Shown one piece after another: positions 50,530 to 59,932 of a DNA stretch of 64,000 nucleotides (position 1 is its first letter; the number at the start of each line of letters is the position of its first letter). This stretch comes from Picochlorum sp. 'celeri' (lineage: Eukaryota; Chlorophyta; Trebouxiophyceae): NCBI GenBank assembly GCA_010909725.1, contig JAACMV010000008.1, positions 186,001 through 250,000 of the forward strand, written 5' to 3'. Made by a program: the position numbers and the translations under genes. The notes beneath the pieces are model-generated. The model did no database searches and had not been told where the DNA came from. It saw nothing but the letters and a program-made list of their open reading frames with translations.

Positions 50530-52128
50530 ATGGATGCAGAGAAGATTGAGCGCTTGCGCTCCAAAGCTGTGTTTCGAGCTGTAGAAAAGTACGTGGTATG
50601 GGTCGTATTTGATGCAAGAGACGCTCTTATGTTACATTTATATTACAGATTGATAGAAGATGAGGGTGATGGGAGTAGATTAGTGTCACAGGAGGGGGTG
50701 TGGAGGGCATCCCGTTGCATGTCTGGAGAGGAATTTGAAATGTCCTTGGAGGAGCGGTCATTGGTGGGTGTCTGTGGGAATCCTTCTTGTTCTAATCGTA
50801 TAGATGGTAAATTGAGTGATAAGGGGCGGAAGAAGGCGTATGTGTGCTGTTCGGTGTTTTGTTATGAGGCTGTTGAGGAGGTTGCGGAGAGGCTTGGGAG
50901 TCGGAAGGATGCTGCGGAGCGGTTTATGGCACTATACGAATCTGCGAAATATCAGCGTGAGAAGAAGAAGAAAGAAGAGGAGGAAATACAACAGAGAGAG
51001 AAAGAAGAAGAGCGGGAAAGAGTGGAAGAGAATAAACGTCCATCATCGTCTGGCACTGGTCTGTCTCATGCTGCTGCGGGAGAGCAGCTTGCTGCTGGGA
51101 CAAGGAAAGCTCCTGTGATGAAGGCTGTGGTGCAGGAGAGGACAACCAAAGGGCGTGCAAAGAAGAAAGAATCGTCGTATGATTTTCAGAGTATTGAGGG
51201 GTACAGGCCAAAGAATGCAAAGAAAGATGGTCAACAACAAGAGAGACGGGTGCGCTTCTCTGATGAAGAGGGTGGTGCAGAACAGAGCAATGGTATGACG
51301 GGTAATGCTGCCCGCTTTGTATTTGATATTGAGGATCCAAAAGGACATGTGGAGGGCGATGTGACGTCTTTGGGGGATCAATTTGGGACACTTCGTGTAG
51401 TGGAGTCGAATGACACACAGCACAATCATGAGGCTCCTCACCAGCCACCAGCTGCAGCTGCACAGGTTGACGAGATCTTGGCAAAGACGATGCGCGAGGG
51501 AGCCGCAAAATACTTTCCCCATTTGAAATCATGCATTCCATCCGAATTATACGATGGCCATGATGACGATGAGAGTGAGGATGATACATATGATGATGAT
51601 GATGATGAATGGATGCGCAGTGATGATGATGTGGCGTCGGATGACGACAACGTTCCCATCCATTGCCATAAAACCTTCTTCACAGAAGTCTTCTCCTTCT
51701 TTGATCTCTGGATTACAGATTACACAATTGCTCTCATGCGATCAGAAAATAGACACATGGACGCATCCCTGCCTCAAGTGCCAGAGATTATGACTGCGAT
51801 GCAGCGCTTCTTGTCTATTGCATGCAGCACTCTAGCAGCCAAGCTTTGTGCACAAAATCATCAACGGACTATTACAGATAGCGTGGGACAAGTTGTTCGA
51901 ACATTCCGATTAGATCAGGCATTGCCAGCATTCCAATCAAAGCAGTGGGTGATTGTCGCCCTCATCATCGTGAAGGCACAGTCATTATCGTCACACCCAG
52001 AATATCAAGAATTTACAGACAGCAGAGCTGCCATATCTCGAATTGGTACTGTGTTATCTGATGCGAATTTCACTGTGGAGGAATTCTATGCCGTCTTGGA
52101 GCTATTTCTTCTCGGGGACGACACATGA
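50530..52128 (+). CDS. RPAP2/Rtr1-type RNA polymerase II CTD phosphatase
   Basis: Model join(50530..50588,50649..52128), 512 aa. The 60-nt intron (GTACGTGG...TATTACAG, phase 2) restores AVEKLIEDEG. The Rtr1 zinc domain spans residues ~50-110: SLEERSLVGVCGNPSCSNRI, with CCSVFCYEAVEEVAERLG completing the C-C...C-C pair (an extra Cys precedes). Rtr1/RPAP2 removes Ser5/Ser7 phosphate from the Pol II CTD and aids polymerase import. A charged linker includes a poly-Asp tract (51580-51650). The C-terminal ~150 residues fold as a helical domain seen in plant and animal RPAP2. Its stop lies 8 bp from the bL35 stop (convergent). Confidence 0.85.
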   Translation: MDAEKIERLRSKAVFRAVEKYVVWVVFDARDALMLHLYYRLIEDEGDGSRLVSQEGVWRASRCMSGEEFEMSLEERSLVGVCGNPSCSNRIDGKLSDKGRKKAYVCCSVFCYEAVEEVAERLGSRKDAAERFMALYESAKYQREKKKKEEEEIQQREKEEERERVEENKRPSSSGTGLSHAAAGEQLAAGTRKAPVMKAVVQERTTKGRAKKKESSYDFQSIEGYRPKNAKKDGQQQERRVRFSDEEGGAEQSNGMTGNAARFVFDIEDPKGHVEGDVTSLGDQFGTLRVVESNDTQHNHEAPHQPPAAAAQVDEILAKTMREGAAKYFPHLKSCIPSELYDGHDDDESEDDTYDDDDDEWMRSDDDVASDDDNVPIHCHKTFFTEVFSFFDLWITDYTIALMRSENRHMDASLPQVPEIMTAMQRFLSIACSTLAAKLCAQNHQRTITDSVGQVVRTFRLDQALPAFQSKQWVIVALIIVKAQSLSSHPEYQEFTDSRAAISRIGTVLSDANFTVEEFYAVLELFLLGDDT

Positions 52129-52136
52129 GAACACCA

Positions 52137-52701
52137 TCAAAACCTTCTAGAAACAAAACCCAACTTCTTCATCGCTTTTTCGTAGGTTGGAGGAACAAGT
52201 ATTCCTTTAGATAATCTATTTAAGCGCTTTTTACTTTTATTAAACCTTTTGTGAACAAATCCTGGACTCATACAGCGAATTGCCCCTGACCCTGTCACCT
52301 TGAATCTCCTCTTCATAGAACTGCACAGGTAAAAAAAGAAAAGATGAATGTTGTCGTACAAAGATAATCTGTCGTCTCCTATATATACATATATAGCATG
52401 CTTGAACGTACGAATATGGTTTTGGTGGGCCTCCTGCATCAGAAGGACTCTTGAGCACAATGGGACTCCCTGTGGCACTAAACTGTTGTGCCTGTTGCTT
52501 CTGAGACAGAATATCCCTCGCCGCACGCGGCAACATACCACTTCGGGGTTGTTCAGTCACATTTTTACACCACTGAGAAGCAATGCGAAGCGTCGAAAAT
52601 GACCGCACTGTCTCTTCAAGGGCACAAGCAGGCGAACAAGAGGGAAGAGAACAAGTTGCCACCAAGCAACGGCGGCCTATCGATGCCAGGTATCGAGACA
52701 T
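52137..52701 (-). CDS. organellar (mitochondrial) ribosomal protein bL35
   Basis: Model complement(join(52137..52320,52412..52701)), 157 aa. Exon 1 encodes a presequence (MSRYLASIGRRCLVATC, Ser/Arg-rich, ~95 residues). It is joined in phase 2 across a 91-nt intron (GTACGTTC...CTGTGCAG). Exon 2 is the bL35 core: SMKRRFKVTGSGAIRC, HKRFNKSKKRLNRLSKG, and AMKKLGF. The long presequence is typical of mitochondrial L35, but a plastid destination cannot be excluded. It shares a 256-bp divergent promoter with eS8. Confidence 0.85.
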
Positions 52702-52957
52702 CGAATACCTAGATCTCAAGAATTTTAAAACAATGCAATGCAGATGGCCGAATGGTTCTCTCTGATGGACATGGATGACCACCATGTGTTGGATGGCATC
52801 ATCTCCCATCAAACATGGTGTTTGACCGACTACTTTCATATGATCATCCCAGTGCCCGTGGACACAGACATGCAAGAGACAAGACCTGGTGCTGGTCGCT
52901 ATGGTCCGATCATATCTTTTGTTATTTATACATTGATATACAGTCAACTATATCACT

Positions 52958-53966
52958 ATGGGTACGTCGCTTTCACCCGCTATTCCTGTGGAAAGGACGA
53001 CGTTGGAAAGCCGCCTTGCGGCTGTTCTCAACACCGCCGGTTTTTTGGCAGGCGTCGACTTTCCTTGCACACTATGCACTCATAGTAGCATATGATTGAG
53101 AGATTTAAAATCTTAATGGGGTAAATGAGGTGAAGATGGGTCACTGACGTGACAATTTCCATGTGCAGGTATTTCCCGTGATTCCCTTCATAAACGCCGT
53201 GCTACTGGTGGTAAGCAGAATAAATGGAGAAAAAAGAGAAAGTATGTTTTCAGATGATCTTGTGTGTGTTTTGAATCGGAGGATGATGCAGAAGACGGTC
53301 TTTTGGGTTGCTGCCGCCGATTTGCTTCCTGCAGCGGCGTGGTAATCTGATACAGTGTATCCCGATTCATTGACATATTTGGCCAAAATAACTAACATTG
53401 ATGCTATTGTCGTGCGTAGGTATGAGCTCGGACGTGTCGCTGCCAACACAAAGTTGTCTTCTAATGTCTGTGTGAGAACTGTGCGTGTGCGTGGAGGAAA
53501 CTCAAAGTTCCGTGCCCTTCGTCTCGACTCTGGAAACTTCTCTTGGGGATCTGAGGCTACTACCAGAAAGACCCGTATTTTGGATGTCGTGTACAATGCT
53601 TCCAACAACGAGTTGGTCCGTACTCAGACATTGGTGAAGAACGCCATTGTGCAAATAGATGCTGCTCCTTTCAAGCAATGGTACAAGCAGCACTATGGTG
53701 TTGAAGTAGGTCTTAAGAAGAAGAGCGCTGCAGCTGCTGAGACTGAGGAAGAGAAGAAGAGCAACCATGTGAAGCGCAAGCTTAGACAGAGAAATCAGAA
53801 CCGCAAGTTGGATCAGGCCCTTGATGATCAGTTCTCTATTGGTCGTCTGTATGCTTGCATCTCTAGTCGTCCAGGACAGTGTGGACGTGCAGATGGATAT
53901 ATCCTTGAAGGAAAGGAGTTGGAATTCTATGCAAAGAAGATGCAGAAGAAGAAGGGTGCCCACTAA
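52958..53966 (+). CDS. RPS8: 40S ribosomal protein eS8
   Basis: Model join(52958..52961,53169..53241,53420..53966), 207 aa, matching the usual ~208. Exon 1 contributes only ATGG. The splices give [37 protein letters not shown], then the near-invariant [20 protein letters not shown] and [18 protein letters not shown]. Introns are 207 nt (GTACGTCG...GTGCAG) and 178 nt (GTATGT...GCGTAG). RPS8 introns host snoRNAs in other eukaryotes; intron 2 here holds a weak candidate (see findings). The eukaryote-specific helical insert ([16 protein letters not shown]) is short, as in protists. Confidence 0.97.
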
Positions 53967-54007
53967 CATGGTCATAGGATATAGAAATTTATTGTAATCT
54001 AAGCAAT

Positions 54008-55857
54008 CTACTTGCCTGTTTTTCCTCTGGTTTTTAACCGAATGACATCTTTGGCGGCTTCTTCAACCAAAGCTCCTTTAAGAGCTTGTGTGACTTCATC
54101 ATTGGCATCGCCACGTTGGCGGAGCATGGCTGCTCTTTGGATTGCTGCTTTCCGCAGCTCCATCTCCTGCGGATCATTCTTCTTGGAATTCTTGTATTTG
54201 AATCCGCGTATTCCTGTATCAGGAATTGTGTCAAACCCAAGAGGAAGGTCAACCATGGTGTCTGCACATGTGAACCTGACTTTTCTCTTTTCAAACTGAC
54301 CAAACTCTGCAAAGTGCTCAAACAGGGATTCGCGGGTATCAAAGCCAGCTCGGTCAAGATCGCCATGTTGCTCAGCATAATACTGATGATCAAAACAGTT
54401 TGATCCTCGCGACAAGACATAGGCAATTCTGTATGAATTCCCAACTTGCAAAGGACATGTAAACTTGTGTGGCTTTGCTTGAAACTGTCCAATCAATAGG
54501 AAATGCTCCCACAGCGCCATCTCATCGCTTCTAAACTTCTCCAGGTCAGGGTTATTCTGCAGCACAACAAAGTTAAAACAAACAATGTATTCACCAAGGT
54601 AGTGGGCCCGAATGATCCAAGATTCATACAACATACCTCTAAATAATACTCAAAATCAAAGCACTCTGGCCCACGAGAGTTCATCGTGACTAATTTTTCT
54701 TGCTTATACTGCCAGTGTTTTGAAATCCAAGCATTGTTTTGAATCTCTCGGACCGCCTTGCCCTGCCTCAAATGCATATCCAGCCACCTCTCATAACGGT
54801 CTGCTTGCTCTACAAAAGACCATTTCGCAGCAGCTGATTCTGACTTCACAGGGACAAAGACAACCTCATACGGATTCAAACTAATACCATCGTAATGCCA
54901 TTCTAAATCTGGAGGCACGCGCTGATTACACTGCCACGTGGCTGGTGAACTCCAATCAATCCCTTGGTACCTCGACATGAGTGAGTCAATCGTCCAACCA
55001 GATCTAAACATTGCCAGAGCAGCTCCAGCATCCGAATGATACCTCGCATCCCACTTGTTTTTATGACATCGAAAGACCCCCTTCTGCCCCATGAGCCGCT
55101 CAAAGCCAGCTGCATCTGTTGCCCATGCATGTGATCTAATATACGGATTCCCTCGCCATTCTCCTGCAGCATTACCATCTTTCGGAGCACCCTCACACGA
55201 CAGAATCGATCCAACCATCTTGACCTTCCCCTGAAGCTTCCTCGTAAACACCTCTGTCCAGTGCATATGTGTCACATACGAAGGCATGAATGGACCACGC
55301 ACTTGCGAATCCAGAACAACAAAATACTCATATTCATGCACATTCAATACACGAATAACAGCATCAATAGCGCCCCACGTCGTCGTGCACAGCGACGTCC
55401 GCAAATACTGAGCATTACTGGGCAAAGAGGGCAGCCTTGGAAACGCCTTCACAGAAGGCCCATCTGTCACGATAATCCGATACGTCGGCTGACTCTCTGT
55501 TATCCCATACCGTAAGAAGAATGCAAAGCTCCGTTCTTGCTCTTCATCCTCCGCATTATACACGTACAACACGAGAGTCTTTTCTACGAGCCCACGCTTC
55601 CCCTCCTGCGATACAGAATCCCCTCCATTCCCAAGGAATGGCATACTACCGCTGCTTCTATTACTACTACTTGGGTCATTTTCTGAATCATTCTGATTCC
55701 ACTTGTGTACATTCAGCCAAATAAGCAGAAAAACACCGACCAGTGTCAAACTCGCCATGACATTCGAAGACACATACGTCCCCTGAGCTTTCCCTCTCCT
55801 CCCTCTCGTCCCAAAATTATGCATAGAAGATTGACTAGAAGATGTAAACATACCCAT
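54008..55857 (-). CDS. type II membrane glycosyltransferase-like protein with C-terminal tandem repeats
   Basis: Model complement(join(54008..54556,54637..55857)), 589 aa. The 80-nt intron (GTATGTTG...GCTGCAG, phase 0) gives EYYLE/NNPDLEKF. Residues ~34-52 form one membrane anchor (VMASLTLVGVFLLIWLNVH) after a short basic cytosolic tail: Golgi type II topology. Residues ~95-330 look like a glycosyltransferase: LVLYVYNAEDEE, then EYEYFVVLDSQVRGPFMP with an acidic motif, GSILSCEG, and a late DLEWHYDGIS. The C-terminus has two copies of a ~45-residue module: CFDFEYYLENNPDL...LWEHFLLIGQF...FTC and CFDHQYYAEQHGDL...LFEHFAEFGQF...FTC. Activity and sugar are not assignable. Confidence 0.75.
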
Positions 55858-56186
55858 GATGAATCAATCGATTGGAGTCAGAAATGACCATTGGCAACCA
55901 CCAGGACAATTCATATGTACACGATCGTACCCTCCAGTACGATTCACCACCTCTCTTGGTTTTAATATGACATATATATTGATTCTAATAAAGCTTCAGA
56001 TGTCGGAATCCACGAATACACACGAAACCAATCAACAATCGTCAACAGTTGATTGAATAGTACTTCCCCATCCAATGATCTCCTTGATGGGCGATGTACG
56101 TATCTCTAGATCAGTACCTTGTCTTCTTAAAAAAAGACCCATAGGGACGAGGCATGCCGCAGATGTGTTGTAGTAAAATCGTAATT

Positions 56187-56613
56187 ATGAAGACGATTGC
56201 ATTTCTTGTGGTAGTAGCCGCCGTGATCGGCGGTGCTGTGGGTTCTTCTGCCTCAGCTGTCAAACATTTTAAATCTGCTTCAGAATACGACGAAGCGACT
56301 GGTGATGGATCCAATGTGTATATAGTTAAATATTACGCTCCATGGTGTGGCCATTGCAAGAGGCTCGCGCCTGTATGGGAAGATTTGGCTTCTGCCTTGA
56401 AAGAAGAAAAGAATGTGAAAGGTGATTGCCAGCGTGGATTGTACGAATAAGGGTTTGAGACCGATATGTGATAGGAATAATGTGAAAGGGTTCCCGACGA
56501 TCAAGTCTGTGTTCGGTGGGGAGTCGCGGGAAATGTACAAGGGGACGAGAGTGTTGGACGCATTGAAACGGTTTGCGTTGAATCAAAAGCTCTTGTGGTT
56601 TGCAGAATCCTAG
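56187..56613 (+). CDS. short PDI-like thioredoxin-domain protein with a +1 frameshift
   Basis: A signal peptide (MKTIAFLVVVAAVIGGAVG) leads into one thioredoxin domain: NVYIVKYYAPWCGHCKRL with the active site CGHC. The frame is open from 56187 to 56450. Homology then moves to the +1 frame after NVK at ~56420 (VIASVDCTNKGLRPICDRNNVKGFPTIK), ending at the TAG 56611-56613. One extra G in AAAGGTGATT explains the shift; no GT-AG intron of credible size fits. The continued conservation of the cis-Pro region (GFPTIK) in the shifted frame argues for a recent mutation or a sequence error rather than old decay. It is a single-domain ER oxidoreductase if intact (~140 aa). It converges with AATF (20 bp). 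Confidence 0.7.
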
Positions 56614-56633
56614 TTGGTTGCACTGATGAATTT

Positions 56634-58497
56634 TTATGTGGCATGGGAATGGCCGAATAAATTAGAAAAGATTCGGGACGCGTATTCTGGTACCTCTTCC
56701 TGCTCTGGAGTCATAAAGTTGACCAATTTTTCATGGATGTGGTATCTGATCTTTCTGCCCTTTGATGCCCTCCTGTCTACGATTTTGCGCTGCTTTGGTT
56801 CCTGTATATAACGTTTTTTTTCATAGCATGAGTTCTTTTTTATGTAAGCCGTGTACACATGATGCGATCATCACATACCTTGTGGAGGTTTTTGGTGAGG
56901 AGGTGGGTCGAGCCTTCCAAAAATTCAGAGAGCAGAGCTTGATAAAATTCGCCATCCTGATACGTATCGGGAACACCTATGAGTGTATTTGTATGTTCTT
57001 CGTTCTCTTGTTCCGTCTCTTGGTGTGATTCGTCCTGCACATGGCACATGTGATGGGTTGAATATGTATTCTGAGGCATAATAATCCAGGTCAGAGAGCC
57101 CTGTGCAGTGTGGTATAGACTGCTGCCACACTGCACCAGATTGGGCACAAATTTCCAATAAATTTCTATTTCGTAGGTGAAAGACCCTACACCCCCTTCT
57201 TTTTTCTCTCTGCTGTGCTATCTTATTTGCAATCCAATCAATAGATATATGAACGTACCACAGTGGTTTTCATTCCATTATTCGCGGCTGGAGGATGGAG
57301 CTGGCAGAGTCCCTTGTACTGTGCCAAGGGCACTCTGGACCTCTCTGCAATACGCTCCGAATCCTTCATGACCAGTGCTACCTGCTTTGAAACAGTCTGA
57401 TTCAAGACTTTGAGGCTTGATTTTGAGGCGGATCCTCCGGAGAGCATTGTCTTTCTATGCCAACGATCCAATGATGTGTCCCTGAATGCAGCAATCTCGT
57501 TGTACCGCTCATCCAGTGCCTCCCAGACCTGTTCAATGGTACCCCCTGTTGCGTCTCTCTTTCTCTTTGAGCTCTGTATCGATGTATTCTGTTCCACAAG
57601 GGCATCCAGAATTGCACACATGTCATCAAGTGTCCGTTCTGCGTCAATGGATACAGCTCGCATTTCCTCTGCTAGAGATGGATCTGCATCACCTATGAAC
57701 GGATGGACATCTTGATTTGGTAACCTATGTGCGCCTTGCACTACTTTTTGAACCATAATACGCGACTCCAAACTTGCATTCCACAATCGTTTCTGGGCTT
57801 TGACACAGAGAGCCTTTCTATATTCTTTTGCCGCTCTATCTTTAAGTTCCTCTGCAACTTGAGCTTCTGCCTCTTCCACATCTTCTATTTCTTTCTCTAG
57901 CATATCGGCTTCATCATCTACATGGGCATGTCTCTCTGTGGAATAAAGAGGTGCTCGATCGTCTTCTTCATCATCTTCATCTTCTTCTTCTTCATGTTGC
58001 TCCTCCTCGCTGTCACTACCATCGTCTTCATGGCTACTCTCATCATCAGACATGGAATTAGGGGCATCGCCATTCACTCGCTCATCGTCACCGAAGAATG
58101 TCTTTCTGCTAGAGTGTTTCCCAGTGTACAGCTCCTCATCTCCACCCAAGTCTATATTGCTACGAAGGCGTCTCCCCTCTTTCCCTCTACATGTCACACC
58201 AGAATAGGATCAGTATCATATCTCAAAATGATCAGATACCAGTCAGGAATAGAAACATGAGCAACGCACCGAGACAAAAACCCTGTATCCACCTGACCCA
58301 AAATCTCCTCATCCGAGTCCTCCAGCACTGCCCCCTCCTCCAAACCATCCTGTTCAGGATCAATCTCTACATACATACACATACACATCGTCATCAGACG
58401 GCCATCGTTACTATTGCAGCGAGAATAACCCACCTGACCGAGGTGCAGGCCTCGTCAGTTCTGCAATTTCTTCAGCAAAGCTCTTCTTCTTTACCAT
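56634..58497 (-). CDS. AATF/Che-1 (Bfr2) ribosome-biogenesis protein, five exons
   Basis: Model complement(join(56634..56801,56879..57034,57259..58186,58270..58366,58434..58497)), 470 aa; every junction is in phase. The N-terminus MVKKKSFAEEIAELTRPAP is diagnostic of the family. A long acidic region follows, then the AATF-type helix YRKALCVKAQKRLWNASLESRI, the RDTSLDRWHRKT block, the TRAUB motif YQDGEFYQALLSEFLE, and the terminal RRASKGRKIRYHIHEKLVNFM. Introns are 67, 83, 224 and 77 nt. Bfr2/AATF acts in early 40S (SSU processome) maturation. The link between the AATF helix and TRAUB is shorter than in animals. The 224-nt intron contains a perfect 11-bp hairpin. Confidence 0.92.
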
Positions 58498-59011
58498 GAC
58501 TATCTAATTCTATGATTATTAAATAATCTTCACAATGTATCAATTCTGCTCAATCTCAGCCTCTCTCGCGCTCCAAATAGCGATTAATTCAATGCACAGA
58601 CATGCATTGGAATGGCACCAAATATGCTAAGAATTCACAGCCACCACAGTATCTTATGAAATTATACTCTTTATAAGAAATGTAATTTTACATCCACACC
58701 CCTGGCCAGGTCGCATCAGACATCTGGCGAGGCACCCAGGACTCTGTAAAAAGAAGTTTAAAAACCAACCCCCCCAAAAAGCAAAGAAAACTGCATTATT
58801 TCGAAATCTGAATACTTTCTCTCGTATCAAGTATATAATGTGATGATGTGGTATAGAACAGAAAATCACCGGCCTTTCTATTTATTCTTCATTCATTGAG
58901 GTTACTGTACATGAACCCACACAAGAGCACCACCACATCATTTTCATACACAGGCAAGGTATAGTATGCTGAGTACCAACAACAATCTGCCGTTTGTGTT
59001 CCATACAATAT
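58498..59011. other. intergenic stretch, nothing identified
   Basis: AT-rich sequence holding the AATF 5' flank and the 3' flank of the 59012 gene. I see a C-run (58768-58775) and no credible exon, tRNA or repeat. AT-rich candidates for 3'-end signals lie near 58640-58680. Confidence 0.5.
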
Positions 59012-59707
59012 CTAGTCTGTTCGTTGAGAGAACTGAATGCTCAAGTCACGTTCACCAAACATGAATCGGATCGGTTGAATCGTTTTCACAGCATTCATTT
59101 CGAATGTAGCAATCCATGTGCTAAGAGGCATAGTAGTCGTACCACACAAGTCAGTGGCATGCTTGAGTTTGGTTGGCTGCAACCCTGCGGCTTCAAGAGC
59201 TGCCTTGGCAAAGCGTTGGTCGAGTATGGGAATGGACTCTTGTTCGTCCCATAAGTCGATGACGTACTGTTGCTCACAATCCGGCCATAAAACCTCAACC
59301 TCGTACTCGTGATTGTCAATAACCATTGGGATTGTATCATCTGGGGCCAGGGCATGCACATGTTCTACCACGTCATCCACAGTGACATACGAGCATTGTA
59401 AGACGGCTGTGCAGTTGGCCTTTTCTGCTTTAAAAGATTTTGTGCCATAACGCCAACAGGTTTCAGTGTCGTGCCACACAAATGTACCTTTTGGCATCTG
59501 CTCAGTCAGTAGCTTTTCGCAGCTGTCTTTGAACAAACCCATCTGATGCTCTATATGCACATTCGAAGCATGATTGCAGTACCAAAATTCCCGAGGATTT
59601 GGAATTTTCATCCGAAAGTGGAACTTGACCGGGCGACCAGTGTCAAAAGCACCCAAAACAACTGGGTTTGACATATTCCTGGTTTCGGAACGATCTGATA
59701 TCCTCAT
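59012..59707 (-). CDS. hypothetical protein, no recognised family
   Basis: 231 aa from the ATG at 59707, or 220 aa from MSNPVV at 59674, which I prefer slightly because it begins the compact-looking part. No signal peptide or membrane helix in this frame. The sequence is balanced and globular, with aromatic-rich blocks (REFWYCNHASNVHIEHQ, TFVWHDTETCWRYGTKSF) and a central acidic strand/helix alternation (VDDVVEHVHALAPDD, YEVEVLWPDCEQQYVIDLW). It ends in MFGERDLSIQFSQRTD. I cannot name a function. It is divergent from SPINDLY (225 bp). Confidence 0.7.
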   Translation of the reverse strand: MRISDRSETRNMSNPVVLGAFDTGRPVKFHFRMKIPNPREFWYCNHASNVHIEHQMGLFKDSCEKLLTEQMPKGTFVWHDTETCWRYGTKSFKAEKANCTAVLQCSYVTVDDVVEHVHALAPDDTIPMVIDNHEYEVEVLWPDCEQQYVIDLWDEQESIPILDQRFAKAALEAAGLQPTKLKHATDLCGTTTMPLSTWIATFEMNAVKTIQPIRFMFGERDLSIQFSQRTD

Positions 59708-59932
59708 TTAGAGCGAGCAATGATGGGTTTTGTGTTTCAAATCCTAATTCTTTTTTATAGTCCTTTTTCCGATAGAGCAGAAGGCAAGGATAGGGTCCAC
59801 CATCGCTAGAGTTTGCGCGCGGCTTTTGTAAATAGAACATAAAGAAGCATGCAAGACAGACAATCAAGGAGGCCATCTGCTGCCTACCAATCTCATTATA
59901 TTGCAATATTTGGTGTTTTTTCCCTTACAGAG

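Noticed and set aside
56614..56811. + strand ORF after the PDI stop, with a hydrophobic segment, in the same frame (looked like a TM tail after an in-frame TAG)
   Set aside because: It is the antisense of AATF exon 5, which carries the conserved ASKGRKIRYHI block on the minus strand; the TAG is a normal stop.
59643..59906. Minus-strand ORF starting with a signal-like MASLIVCLACFFMFYL
   Set aside because: It lies in the divergent SPY promoter and overlaps the 59012 gene in another frame; no donor links it to that gene. It remains a faint possibility as an upstream exon.
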